Shown here piece by piece: positions 15,871-23,641 of a DNA stretch of 30,750 nt. The notes under the pieces were generated by a model. That model saw nothing but the letters and a program-made list of their open reading frames with translations. It was not told the origin of the DNA and ran no database searches. Position 1 is the first letter of the stretch. Each line of letters opens with the position of its first letter. Source of the DNA: JAVEYA01 sp034003745 (GTDB lineage: Bacteria > Bacillota > Peptococcia > DRI-13 > PHAD01). A program made the position numbers and the translations under genes. Location: the NCBI GenBank assembly GCA_034003745.1, contig JAVEYA010000020.1, positions 1 through 30,750 on the forward strand, read 5' to 3'.

Positions 15871-17157
15871 TTATTCGGCTAAAAAGCGTTTCTCCACAGC
15901 CAGCCCGTGTCCCCACAGCTTTTCAGTCCGGGCCAGTGTAAGGATGCCTGCGCGGGCTTTCAGCAAACCTTCCTTAGTGTAATTGGTGATACTGGATTTT
16001 TTGCAGAAATCATCCACCGAAAGGGGGGAAGCGTATCTGGCCGCCCCACCCGTCGGCAGGACGTGATTGGGACCGGCCCAATAGTCGCCCAAGGACTCCG
16101 GCGTATACGACCCCATAAAAATGGAACCGGCGTTTTGCACTTTGGCCAGGTGCGTCCAGGGCTCGGCCACTAAAAGACTTAAGTGCTCCGGCGCCACCTG
16201 ATTGGAAACGGCAAAAGCCTCCTCCAGGTCTTTGACCACGATAACCGCGCCGCTTTGGCTCAAAGACTCTCCGGCAATACTTTGGCGCGGCAGTTCTTGC
16301 AACTGTTCGTTGACGGCGCCGACCACCCGGGCGGCCCATTCCCGGTCCGGCGTAATGAGGATGGCCCGGGCCCTTTTATCATGCTCTGCCTGGGTGAGAA
16401 GGTCCGCCGCGGCTAAGCCGGCGCTGACGCTGCCGTCGCCGATCACCAGCACTTCGCTGGGCCCGGCCAGCATATCTATTCCCGCCGCGCCATAAATAAG
16501 CTTTTTGGCCAGTGTCACATAAATATTGCCCGGCCCCACGATCTTATCTACGGAGCGGATCGTTTCCGTCCCATAGGCCAAAGCGGCAATCGCCTGGGCC
16601 CCGCCGATTTTATAAATCTCCTGCACGTCCGCTTCGGCGGCAGCCACCAAAGTGGCCGCCGGCAGGCCCCCGGATTGGTCCGGCGGCGTCACGACCACGA
16701 TCTCAGGCACGCCGGCCACCGCGGCCGGCAGGCAGGTCATCAGCACCGAAGAAGGATAGTTGGCAGTGCCGCCCGGTACATAGGCCCCTACCCGGGAGAG
16801 GGGACGAAAGATCTGTCCGGTGACGGAACCGGTATCATCCTGGGTAAACCAATCCCGACGCTTCTGCAGCATATGGAATTGACGGATATTTTCCGCGGCC
16901 TGCCGCAGAGCGGTTAAAAATTCCGGACTGACTGCCGCATAGGCGGCTTTTATTTCTTCCGGCGTAACCCGCAGGGAATCCTTTGTTAAAGCGCAGCCGT
17001 CCAAAGCGGCCGTATATTCCAACAGCGCCACGTCGCCTTTTTCTTGTATGTCGTTAACGATTTTCTCCACCTGCCGGGACAGTTCCCCATCCTGGAAGGA
17101 CTGATGACTGATTCTGGCCCGTGCTTCCGGAGAAGGCCATGTAAATACCGGTATCAC
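15871..17157 (-). CDS. hisD: Histidinol dehydrogenase
   Basis: HisD oxidises histidinol to histidine in two NAD+-dependent steps using zinc. The 428 residues match the family. Expected zinc ligands and catalytic residues are present by alignment with E. coli: Q256, H259 (QAEHDKRA), E324-H325 (APEHLSLL), D358 and H417 (WGHGLAVEKR). The start is GTG at 17157 behind GGGGGT, 16 bp after the hisG stop. Confidence 0.97.
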   Translation of the reverse strand: MIPVFTWPSPEARARISHQSFQDGELSRQVEKIVNDIQEKGDVALLEYTAALDGCALTKDSLRVTPEEIKAAYAAVSPEFLTALRQAAENIRQFHMLQKRRDWFTQDDTGSVTGQIFRPLSRVGAYVPGGTANYPSSVLMTCLPAAVAGVPEIVVVTPPDQSGGLPAATLVAAAEADVQEIYKIGGAQAIAALAYGTETIRSVDKIVGPGNIYVTLAKKLIYGAAGIDMLAGPSEVLVIGDGSVSAGLAAADLLTQAEHDKRARAILITPDREWAARVVGAVNEQLQELPRQSIAGESLSQSGAVIVVKDLEEAFAVSNQVAPEHLSLLVAEPWTHLAKVQNAGSIFMGSYTPESLGDYWAGPNHVLPTGGAARYASPLSVDDFCKKSSITNYTKEGLLKARAGILTLARTEKLWGHGLAVEKRFLAE

Positions 17158-17173
17158 TTTTTCTTACCCCCGT

Positions 17174-17824
17174 TTACGTTTCATTTAAGCTTTGTTTGAT
17201 TTTGGAAAGCAGCTGGTTTATTTCCTCCGCTTTCAGGCGGTAACTGGCCCGGTTAACGATCAGGCGCGCCGTAGCCTGTACGATCTCCTCCAGTGGAACA
17301 AGATCATTTTCCTGCAATGTCTGTCCGGTGGAGACCAGGTCTACAATCAATTCGGCCAAGCCCACCCGCGGCGCCAGTTCCACATTGCCGTGCAGCTTAA
17401 TGATTTCCGCCTGGTGACCCTTTTTCTTCAGGAAATCACGGGCCAGTCCCGGAAACTTGGTGGCAATCCTTAAGCCCTGTTTCCACTTGTATTCCCCGTC
17501 CGGGGAGAGTCTTTCCCGGGGCGCAGCCAGCACAAAGCGGCACTGCCCGAATTTCAGGTCCAGCAATTCGTAGAGGTTCTTGCCCGCTTCGATAATGCTG
17601 TCTTTGCCGACGATGCCTAAATCCGCGGCGCCATGCTCCACATAGACCGGAATATCGGTGGGACGGCAAATAATGTACCGCACCTTATTGGCGCTGTCCT
17701 CAAAAACCAGAGTGCGGGCTTTATCGGACAGTTCCGCCGTATTTAAGCCGGCCTGCCCCAACAGCGCGATAGCGGGCTGAAATAATTTGCCTTTGGGAAG
17801 CGCAATAATCAATTCATTCTTCAT
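17174..17824 (-). CDS. hisG: ATP phosphoribosyltransferase, short catalytic form
   Basis: HisG joins ATP and PRPP, the first and feedback-controlled step of the pathway. At 216 residues it is the short form, lacking the C-terminal regulatory domain, so it needs HisZ for activity and histidine inhibition. Recognisable stretches are ALPKGKLFQPAIALL, EHGAADLGIVGKDSI and the PRPP loop LIVDLVSTGQTL. It overlaps hisZ by 11 bp, with a run of six Gs 8 nt before the ATG acting as RBS. Confidence 0.96.
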   Translation of the reverse strand: MKNELIIALPKGKLFQPAIALLGQAGLNTAELSDKARTLVFEDSANKVRYIICRPTDIPVYVEHGAADLGIVGKDSIIEAGKNLYELLDLKFGQCRFVLAAPRERLSPDGEYKWKQGLRIATKFPGLARDFLKKKGHQAEIIKLHGNVELAPRVGLAELIVDLVSTGQTLQENDLVPLEEIVQATARLIVNRASYRLKAEEINQLLSKIKQSLNET

Positions 17825-18818
17825 TTTGGCTACCCCCCTGTAAACTTAAGAGAATTCTCTCCACGCCCAGGGCGAACCCCGTGGCCGGCAAATCACGGCC
17901 AAAATGCCGCAGCAGCTGATCATAGCGTCCGCCGCCGCCGATGGGATAGCCGATCCCGGCTGTATAAATCTCAAAAACCATGCCGGTGTAATAGTCCTGA
18001 GCCCGCAGGGTGGAGAGGTCGATTTGCAGGTACGGCAGAAAACCAAAAGTATCCAGCAGTTCGGCAATCCGGGCTATTTCCTGCAGCGCCGGACGGATAT
18101 TATCATGCACCGCAGGAATCAGCGTTTTCAACTCAGCCAAGGTCAGGGGGCGCGTCAGCAGATTGATGAGCTCCTCTTTAAGGATCGTATCGAGTCCGGC
18201 CTTATCCAATAATTGGTGCAGGCCGACAAAATCCTTCTCCAGAATATAGGAGCGCAGCGCCTCCAACTGCTCCTGTTCCCAGGACAAGCTGGATAAGAGA
18301 CCCTTTAAGACGCCCATATGACCTAAACTTACTGTGAATTTTTCCAGCCCGCTTTTTTTCAGTGCGGAGATCGCCAAGGCCAGTATTTCACAATCCGCCT
18401 CCGGACCCGCCTCCCCGACCAGTTCCACGCCCACCTGGGAAAATCCCCGCTGCCGGCCGGCCTGAACCAGTTCATAACGAAAGACCTCCTGCCCGTACAT
18501 CAGGCGCCAGGGCGGTTTCCCCGGCATTTTCCCTCCGCCGATGACCCGGGCGATGGGCATCGTCATTTCGGGACGCAGCGCCAGAATGCTGCCATCCCGC
18601 TCCAGCAGCTTATAGAGATTATCCGGAGCAGTTCCCGCCTCGCCTTTGGTCAGCGCCTGATAGTACTCCAGGAGCGGCGTCGCTATTTCCTGATAGCCGG
18701 ATAAAGCGATTTTATCCAGCAGGGTATTCATCAGCATTCTTCTTTTTCCCGCTTCCGGCGGCAACCAGTCGCGCATACCGGCCGGGATCGGTAAATTATT
18801 ACCTTTGGAAGGACTCAT
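17814..18818 (-). CDS. hisZ: ATP phosphoribosyltransferase regulatory subunit
   Basis: HisZ is a histidyl-tRNA synthetase paralogue without aminoacylation function. It forms a hetero-octamer with short HisG and senses histidine. The 334 residues show the class II core: GMRDWLPPEAGKRRML, ALRPEMTMPIARV, and a C-terminal GYPIGGGGRYDQLLRHFG then ATGFALGVERIL. The anticodon-binding domain of true HisRS is absent. It is the first gene of the operon. The start at 18818 has only a weak RBS (GTGTGGTG), and no better downstream start exists. Confidence 0.95.
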   Translation of the reverse strand: MSPSKGNNLPIPAGMRDWLPPEAGKRRMLMNTLLDKIALSGYQEIATPLLEYYQALTKGEAGTAPDNLYKLLERDGSILALRPEMTMPIARVIGGGKMPGKPPWRLMYGQEVFRYELVQAGRQRGFSQVGVELVGEAGPEADCEILALAISALKKSGLEKFTVSLGHMGVLKGLLSSLSWEQEQLEALRSYILEKDFVGLHQLLDKAGLDTILKEELINLLTRPLTLAELKTLIPAVHDNIRPALQEIARIAELLDTFGFLPYLQIDLSTLRAQDYYTGMVFEIYTAGIGYPIGGGGRYDQLLRHFGRDLPATGFALGVERILLSLQGGSQNEE

Positions 18819-18848
18819 TTTAATCGCACCACACTTTAATGCTTTATC

Positions 18849-18858
18849 TTATTAAATA
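18849..18858. promoter_or_regulatory. Candidate operator in his leader
   Basis: TTATTAAATA, just after the his promoter -10, also occurs (as its complement TATTTAATAA) in the palindrome upstream of the yerC promoter. Together with the nearby TTATTAA it gives a hairpin-like or dyad structure in the short leader. It is a candidate site for YerC. Low complexity makes chance quite possible. Confidence 0.25.
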
Positions 18859-18873
18859 GTTAATACGTTAATA

Positions 18874-18902
18874 ATTGTATGAATTGAACGGCGTTTTGTC
18901 AA
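18874..18902 (-). promoter_or_regulatory. Sigma-A promoter of the histidine operon
   Basis: On the minus strand TTGACA (18897-18902) and TACAAT (18874-18879) are separated by exactly 17 bp, an almost perfect sigma-A promoter. Transcription should begin near 18867, leaving a leader of about 50 nt before hisZ. That is too short for a T-box riboswitch, so control at the DNA level is more likely. Confidence 0.88.
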
Positions 18903-18904
18903 TA

Positions 18905-18933
18905 AAAAAGATAAAAAAGACGGATATCCGTCT
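18905..18933 (-). terminator. Intrinsic terminator after yerC
   Basis: AGACGGATATCCGTCT (18918-18933) is a perfect 16-nt palindrome. On the minus strand a T-rich tail (TTTTTATCTTTTTT) follows. It ends the yerC transcript immediately before the his promoter, so yerC and his are separate units. Confidence 0.8.
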
Positions 18934-18972
18934 CCATTGCAGTCTGTTCAAAAATACCCGGAGGCATAGCTG

Positions 18973-19269
18973 TTATTTTTTCTTTAATTTTTCTAAAATC
19001 AGCCTGTAACCGTCTGCGCCAAAGTGCAGGCAGCGCTTGACCCGGCTGATCGTGGCCGTGGATGCGCCGGTTTTCTCCGCGATATCGGTATAAATCTTAT
19101 CCTCATCCAACATGCGGGCTACTTCCAAGCGCTGAGCGATGGCTTTAATCTCCGCGACGGTGCAGATATCTTCGAAAAAACGATAGCACTCTTCCTCATT
19201 CTCCAAAAGTAAAACAGCCTCAAACAACTGATCCGTCATTTTATCCTTCAGTCGGCTCGTATAGGCCAT
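18973..19269 (-). CDS. yerC: TrpR-like regulator, YerC/YecD family
   Basis: This small, 98-residue helix-turn-helix protein is closely similar to B. subtilis YerC (ECYRFFEDICTVAEI, AIAQRLEVARML, GASTATISRVKRCL). The TrpR-like fold contains the HTH at about residues 50-80. The family has been proposed to regulate histidine genes in some Firmicutes (from memory), which suits its place immediately upstream of the his operon. The ATG at 19269 is preferred over 19284 because GGGGTGAGG lies just before it. It has its own promoter and terminator. Confidence 0.88.
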   Translation of the reverse strand: MAYTSRLKDKMTDQLFEAVLLLENEEECYRFFEDICTVAEIKAIAQRLEVARMLDEDKIYTDIAEKTGASTATISRVKRCLHFGADGYRLILEKLKKK

Positions 19270-19313
19270 AACCTCACCCCGCATTTCCGGCTTTTATCAG
19301 AGCGTTTCACCTT

Positions 19314-19342
19314 AAAGTATATCTTCTATCTTTCTTGGTCAA
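19314..19342 (-). promoter_or_regulatory. Probable yerC promoter
   Basis: On the minus strand TTGACC (19337-19342) and TACTTT (19314-19319) have 17-bp spacing, about 45 bp upstream of the preferred yerC start. Confidence 0.6.
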
Positions 19343-19357
19343 ATCCTTTTTACTGCT

Positions 19358-19372
19358 TATTATTTAATAATA
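19358..19372. promoter_or_regulatory. A+T palindrome upstream of yerC promoter
   Basis: TATTATTTAATAATA has perfect 7-nt arms around a single base and lies 15 bp upstream of the yerC -35. Its TATTTAATAA core recurs in the his leader, so it is a candidate autoregulatory site. This is inference from one shared 10-mer. Confidence 0.3.
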
Positions 19373-19433
19373 TATCAGCTATTGTCTTGGCTTAAACAAC
19401 TTCCTTCATAGTCGGTATCGACTAACTTTTGTA

Positions 19434-19468
19434 TAAAAGGGGGCGGGCATATTCCATATGCCCGCCCC
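19434..19468 (-). terminator. Strong terminator after glutamate-synthase-like gene
   Basis: A perfect 13-bp stem (GGGGCGGGCATAT / ATATGCCCGCCCC, 19440-19468) with a 3-nt loop is followed on the minus strand by CCTTTTATA. It lies 14 bp after the stop at 19482. Confidence 0.88.
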
Positions 19469-19481
19469 GAACTCTTTTTGA

Positions 19482-21122
19482 CTACTTTAACAAGATATTT
19501 TTAGCGCTTTCGTTCTGTACATCGCTCAGATAAGGGATTCCGGTTTCCGCTTCGGTTTCCCGGTTCCCGGAATAGATTTCGCCTCTGGTAATCTCTTTTA
19601 AGCTGAATTTCCTGGCGCCGGCCATCAACTGCTGCAGACCTGCGGCCAGCTTATCGGCAAACGTCCAGATACCGATGGCGCCATACGGGATATTCTTCAT
19701 CTCCCCTTTACCGACTTTTTTCTGGACATCATAGTAGCCGGCAAAGATTTCCTCAGGCTTCATCCCGATTTGCGTCACGCTGGCCGGCAATTTGTCCCAG
19801 TTCCCGTTCAGCCGTTCCTTCTGCTCCGGCTCCAGCACGCCCTGGATGTTCGAGCCCAGGAATCCGGGAATCATCATAGCCCTGCCCATACAAATCATCT
19901 TGGTAAACGGCGCGCCCAGCGCCAAAGCTTTGAAGATATGGTCTTCCCGGGCCAACCCGCCGCCCAGGGCGATATCCACTACTTTATGGCCTTTGGCCGC
20001 AAGCAAGGTGGCGTATTCATGCGTTTTCGCATGTAAATTCAGCGCAGGGATACCCCAGGATTCCATCATATTCCAGGGACTCATTCCGGTGCCGCCGCCG
20101 GCCCCGTCAATAGTTAAAAGGTCCAGTTTCGCATCGGTGGCAAACCGGATGGCCATGGCCAGCGCTTCCATTCCGTAGGAGCCTGTCTTTAAGGAAATTC
20201 TCTTGTAACCGATTTTCCTCAAATAAGCCACCGACTGCATAAAGTTCTCCCTGACTTGCTCGGGTGAGGACAGGTTCGTATAGCCCAGACGGCTATGCCG
20301 GGCAAAGGAACGGATCGCCCTGTTCTGGAAGGCTTCCTGTACTTCAGGAAGACTGGGATCCGGGTCCACAATATACCCGCGGTTCTTCAGAAATAGCGCA
20401 TAGTCCAGACTGGAAACCTGAATTTCTCCGCCGATACATTTGGCGCCCTGGCCCCATTTCAGCTCAATGACCGCTTTATCTCCATATTTTTCAATAACAT
20501 ATTCGGCCACGCCGTTTAAGGTATCTTCCACGTTCATCTGCACGATGATGACGCCGTATCCGTCATAATAACGCAGAAAGGTTTCAATCCTGCGGTCCAA
20601 TTCCGGCGCTTTTTTGATCCGGCCCTTTTCGATGACCGATTCCCGGTCGATACCCACCACATTCTCGCCGATTACGATGGGAAAGCCGACCAGGGCGGCG
20701 CCGATGGCAAATGAATCCCAATACTCTCCGGCAATGAAGGTGGAACCAAGTGCGCCGGTCATAATAGGTACCCTTGATTTCGTTTTTACTTCATTACCGA
20801 ATTCGGCGGTGATATCGACATTGGGGAAAATACAATCATCAGCGGAATCCGACAGTCCGTCCGGCAAGCCATGTGCTCCGTAATTATAGCCATTGATACG
20901 CAGGGAACTGTAGGAGACCCCGCTATAGGAGGTATTCCGGCTCCCGGCAGTTACCTTGCCAAAATCCCTCGGATAAAGAATTTTTCTCCCTACCATACTG
21001 GAAAGATAGGTTTCACATTTACCCTGACAATCTGCTCTGCATAGTGTACACAGGCCTGACTCCGCTGCGTCTCCCCTGTTAACCGTCCCTAAAACATCAT
21101 TTGTTTTCGGCCATTGAACCAT
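19482..21122 (-). CDS. FMN glutamate-synthase-like protein with N-terminal Cys motif
   Basis: This 546-residue protein contains the FMN-binding barrel of the glutamate synthase large subunit but no glutamine amidotransferase domain. Evidence for the fold is LKWGQGAK (222-229), TIDGAGGGTGMSPW (337-350), DIALGGGLA (383-391) and GAPFTKMICMGRAMMIPG (403-420). These match the SQGAKPGxGG, ISGHDGGTGASP and GRDV-type loops in altered form. The N-terminus has CxxCxxxCxxxC (C25, C28, C32, C36), probably iron-sulfur or zinc. The usual C-x5-C-x4-C 3Fe-4S loop and the SPPPHHDIYSIEDL stretch are missing, so glutamate synthesis cannot be assumed. B. subtilis has a glutamate-synthase-like gene (yerD) next to yerC, but that protein has a membrane anchor and differs. 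The start has AAGGAGG 8 nt upstream. Confidence 0.85.
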   Translation of the reverse strand: MVQWPKTNDVLGTVNRGDAAESGLCTLCRADCQGKCETYLSSMVGRKILYPRDFGKVTAGSRNTSYSGVSYSSLRINGYNYGAHGLPDGLSDSADDCIFPNVDITAEFGNEVKTKSRVPIMTGALGSTFIAGEYWDSFAIGAALVGFPIVIGENVVGIDRESVIEKGRIKKAPELDRRIETFLRYYDGYGVIIVQMNVEDTLNGVAEYVIEKYGDKAVIELKWGQGAKCIGGEIQVSSLDYALFLKNRGYIVDPDPSLPEVQEAFQNRAIRSFARHSRLGYTNLSSPEQVRENFMQSVAYLRKIGYKRISLKTGSYGMEALAMAIRFATDAKLDLLTIDGAGGGTGMSPWNMMESWGIPALNLHAKTHEYATLLAAKGHKVVDIALGGGLAREDHIFKALALGAPFTKMICMGRAMMIPGFLGSNIQGVLEPEQKERLNGNWDKLPASVTQIGMKPEEIFAGYYDVQKKVGKGEMKNIPYGAIGIWTFADKLAAGLQQLMAGARKFSLKEITRGEIYSGNRETEAETGIPYLSDVQNESAKNILLK

Positions 21123-21231
21123 TTATTTATCCTCCTTAATTCGACAACTACGAAAATATAATACTATTAAATTCACTCCTTAATATATAAGTATCGGCAA
21201 AGTATATTGTATTCTTGCCGTTTGCGGGCGT

Positions 21232-21264
21232 AAAAAATACCTCCGCCCTTACGGCAGAGGTATT
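21232..21264 (-). terminator. Intrinsic terminator after aroB
   Basis: On the minus strand AATACCTCTGCC / GGCGGAGGTATT forms a 12-bp stem (one G-T pair) with a GTAAG loop, followed by a T-run. It closes the aromatic cluster and separates it from the glutamate-synthase-like gene. Confidence 0.9.
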
Positions 21265-21289
21265 GATGACTATTTATATTTCCGGATGG

Positions 21290-22390
21290 TCAGTTTGCGG
21301 AAATCCGCCGCATCGCGTCTTTGGCCTCTTTAAGCGTGACGCCTTTTTTAATCACGGCCTGGCCCAGCCGCTCAGGCAGAATAAAGACCAGCTCATGAGC
21401 GGAAGCTTTCTTATCGTAAATCAATTGAGCGGCTGCCGTATCCAGCAGCCGTGCCGGGACCGTGCAGGGCAGGCCCCAGGTGTGGAGCAATTTCCGGAGG
21501 CGTTCCACCGTTTGGTCATCGGTCATCTTCAGCGTACGGGCCAGCATAAAAGCGGCGAGCATGCCGACGGCCACGGCTTCGCCGTGCCGGTAAGTCTTGT
21601 ATTGTGTGGCGCTCTCCAGGGCATGGCCTACAGTGTGCCCGAAATTGAGAATATTGCGCAGCCCCTCGTCCCGCTCGTCCCGCCCGACTATTTCGGCTTT
21701 GATTCGGCAGCAGCGCTCGATAACGAAGGGCAGTACCTCCGGTGAACGTTCCAGAACTTTATCCGCGTTTTCCTCCAGAAATTCAAAAAAAGAGGCATCC
21801 CAAATACACCCATATTTAATCACTTCAGCCAAGCCGGCCCGCCATTCCGGAAGCGGCAGGGATTCCAACAAGGATAGATCAGCCCAGACGGCACGAGGCT
21901 GATAAAAGGTCCCCAGCATATTCTTCCCCAAAGGATGATTGACAGCCACCTTGCCACCCACGCTGGAATCCACCTGGGCCAGTAAAGTAGTCGGTATCTG
22001 ATAAAAAGAAATGCCCCTTCGGTATAAGGCCGCTGCAAACCCGGCCATGTCGCCCACTACGCCGCCGCCCAGCGCTATGACCTGCGCCTGCCGGCTTAAG
22101 TTGGCTTCCAGCATCTTCGTCAGGAGGGCCGAAGCCGTCTCCCAGGATTTCGCTTCCTCCCCGGCCGGCATAATATATTGGTAGACGTTACACGCCTTGC
22201 CCGACAGAAGCCGAAGCAGCTTTTCGCCATAGAGAGGAAAAACATTGCTGTCGCTAATGAGGAACAGGTCTTGCCCACCGTTTGCGCCGCTCAGGGCAAC
22301 CGTGCATTGCGGCAGAATCCCGTAGCCAATATGGATAGGATAGCTGCGTTCGCCTAATTCAACTTTCACCTGCCTTATCTCTTGAGACAT
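21290..22390 (-). CDS. aroB: 3-dehydroquinate synthase
   Basis: AroB converts DAHP to 3-dehydroquinate, step 2 of the shikimate pathway, with NAD+ and a divalent metal. The 366 residues carry LGGGVVGDMAGFAAA (NAD loop), the PTTLLAQVDSSVGGKVAVNH signature, and metal ligands E189 (AEVIKYG), H252 (NFGHTVGHALE) and H269. The ATG at 22390 has GGGAGG 6 nt upstream. It is the last gene of the aromatic cluster, 40 bp after aroC. Confidence 0.96.
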   Translation of the reverse strand: MSQEIRQVKVELGERSYPIHIGYGILPQCTVALSGANGGQDLFLISDSNVFPLYGEKLLRLLSGKACNVYQYIMPAGEEAKSWETASALLTKMLEANLSRQAQVIALGGGVVGDMAGFAAALYRRGISFYQIPTTLLAQVDSSVGGKVAVNHPLGKNMLGTFYQPRAVWADLSLLESLPLPEWRAGLAEVIKYGCIWDASFFEFLEENADKVLERSPEVLPFVIERCCRIKAEIVGRDERDEGLRNILNFGHTVGHALESATQYKTYRHGEAVAVGMLAAFMLARTLKMTDDQTVERLRKLLHTWGLPCTVPARLLDTAAAQLIYDKKASAHELVFILPERLGQAVIKKGVTLKEAKDAMRRISAN

Positions 22391-22413
22391 TTCTTCCTCC
22401 CTGTACGCAGATT

Positions 22414-22430
22414 AAGATTCTTCGGCAGTC
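22414..22430. repeat. Partial intergenic repeat after aroC
   Basis: AAGATTCTTCGGCAGTC directly abuts the aroC stop codon and nearly matches the aroA-aroC spacer sequence at 23605-23620 (AAGATTCTTCGACAGT). It looks like half of the longer repeat found there. Confidence 0.5.
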
Positions 22431-23582
22431 TTACCTGGTCCTCAGGTACTCCCGATATCTCCGGTAATTATCCAGCGTTTCTTCCAGATGGTCGCCGCCG
22501 AATTTATCCAGGACAGCCTGCGCCAGCACCCAGGCCAGAGCCGCCTCGCCGACAATGGATGCGGCAGGCACAACGCAGACGTCGGAGCGTTCAAATGCCG
22601 CAGGGACGGCCTCCTTAGTGAGCATATCCACGCTTCTTAAGGGAGACAGCAGCGTGGGGATGGGTTTTACGGCTGCCCGGACAAGGAGTACCTCTCCGTT
22701 GGTGATTCCGCCTTCGAGCCCCCCGGCCCGGTTGGTGGCATGATCATATCCTTTCTCCGGGGAATAAGCGATCTCATCATGGACCTCCGATCCGGGAAAC
22801 CCGCTAAGCAAAAAGCCCTCGCCGATCTCCACGCCCTTGACTGAGGGAATGCTCATCAATCCTTGGGCAATCAGTCCGTCCAGTTTTCTGTCCGCCTGCA
22901 CATGCGAACCCAAACCGGGCGGTAAACCTTCCGCGATTACCTGAAAGATTCCGCCCAGCGTGTCTCCTTTTTCTCTGGCCTCATCCACCCGCTTGCGCAT
23001 TTGCGCGGAGGCCGCCGTATCCATACAGTAAAAGGGGTCGTCGTATATGCTCTCATCAGCGATTGCCGAACATATTTCAGCGTGAATCCCTCCCACCGCC
23101 ACTACCTGTCCCTGCACACGGATACCGAACGGGCGCAGGAATTCCTGGGCTATTGCGCCAACGGCGACACGGGCGGCGGTTTCCCGGGCGCTGGCCCGCT
23201 CCAGAATATTGCGGAGGTCGGTGTGCCGATATTTTAAAGCGCCGGCCAGATCGGCATGTCCCGGACGCGGCCGGGTGACGTTTTTCTCAGCGGAAAATGC
23301 TGGCGCCAGCGCGTCCATATGTTCTTGCCAGTTAGGCCAGTCCTTGTTTTCGATCTGTAAAGCCAGTGGGCTTCCCAGGGTCATTCCGCCCCGTAAGCCT
23401 GCGGTAAATTGGACCGTATCGGTTTCTATATCCATTCTTCCGCCACGGCCATATCCACCCTGGCGGAGCCGCATCTTCTTCTTAATTTGATCTATCTCAA
23501 TTTTTACCCCGGCGGGCAATCCTTCGATAAGGGCGGTCAACGCTTTGCCGTGTGACTCCCCGGCGGTCAGGTATCTTAGCAT
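22431..23582 (-). CDS. aroC: Chorismate synthase
   Basis: AroC makes chorismate from EPSP and needs reduced FMN. The 383 residues match Firmicute AroC. Signatures seen are GESHGKAL (N-terminus), RPRPGHADLAGALKY, DLRNILERASARETAARV, and GGLEGGITNGE. The ATG at 23582 follows AAGGGG with 8 nt spacing. The gene lies between aroA and aroB in one cluster. Confidence 0.97.
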   Translation of the reverse strand: MLRYLTAGESHGKALTALIEGLPAGVKIEIDQIKKKMRLRQGGYGRGGRMDIETDTVQFTAGLRGGMTLGSPLALQIENKDWPNWQEHMDALAPAFSAEKNVTRPRPGHADLAGALKYRHTDLRNILERASARETAARVAVGAIAQEFLRPFGIRVQGQVVAVGGIHAEICSAIADESIYDDPFYCMDTAASAQMRKRVDEAREKGDTLGGIFQVIAEGLPPGLGSHVQADRKLDGLIAQGLMSIPSVKGVEIGEGFLLSGFPGSEVHDEIAYSPEKGYDHATNRAGGLEGGITNGEVLLVRAAVKPIPTLLSPLRSVDMLTKEAVPAAFERSDVCVVPAASIVGEAALAWVLAQAVLDKFGGDHLEETLDNYRRYREYLRTR

Positions 23583-23604
23583 AGGTATAACCCCTTTCAG
23601 AAGA

Positions 23605-23641
23605 AAGATTCTTCGACAGTGTCCCGTCTCAGAATGACAGT
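23605..23641. repeat. Intergenic repeat (TGTCATTCTGAG...CGAAGAATCT type)
   Basis: Read on the minus strand, directly after the aroA stop, the spacer holds CTGTCATTCTGAG and, after 12 nt, CGAAGAATCTT. This is the shape of a short intergenic repeat seen in many bacterial genomes (recognised from memory), with ATTCT/AGAAT arms. A second partial copy follows aroC. Confidence 0.5.

Noticed and set aside
18819..18972. T-box riboswitch for histidine
   Set aside because: The leader after the mapped-looking promoter is about 50 nt, with no T-box sequence and no terminator before hisZ.
19482..21122. Naming the glutamate-synthase-like gene yerD
   Set aside because: It neighbours yerC as yerD does in Bacillus, but lacks the N-terminal membrane anchor and has a different cysteine pattern, so orthology is doubtful.
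21123..21180. Short leader peptide before the glutamate-synthase-like gene
   Set aside because: A GTG frame of 17 codons ends at the gene start, but its GTG overlaps the only RBS-like AAGGAG, so initiation is implausible.
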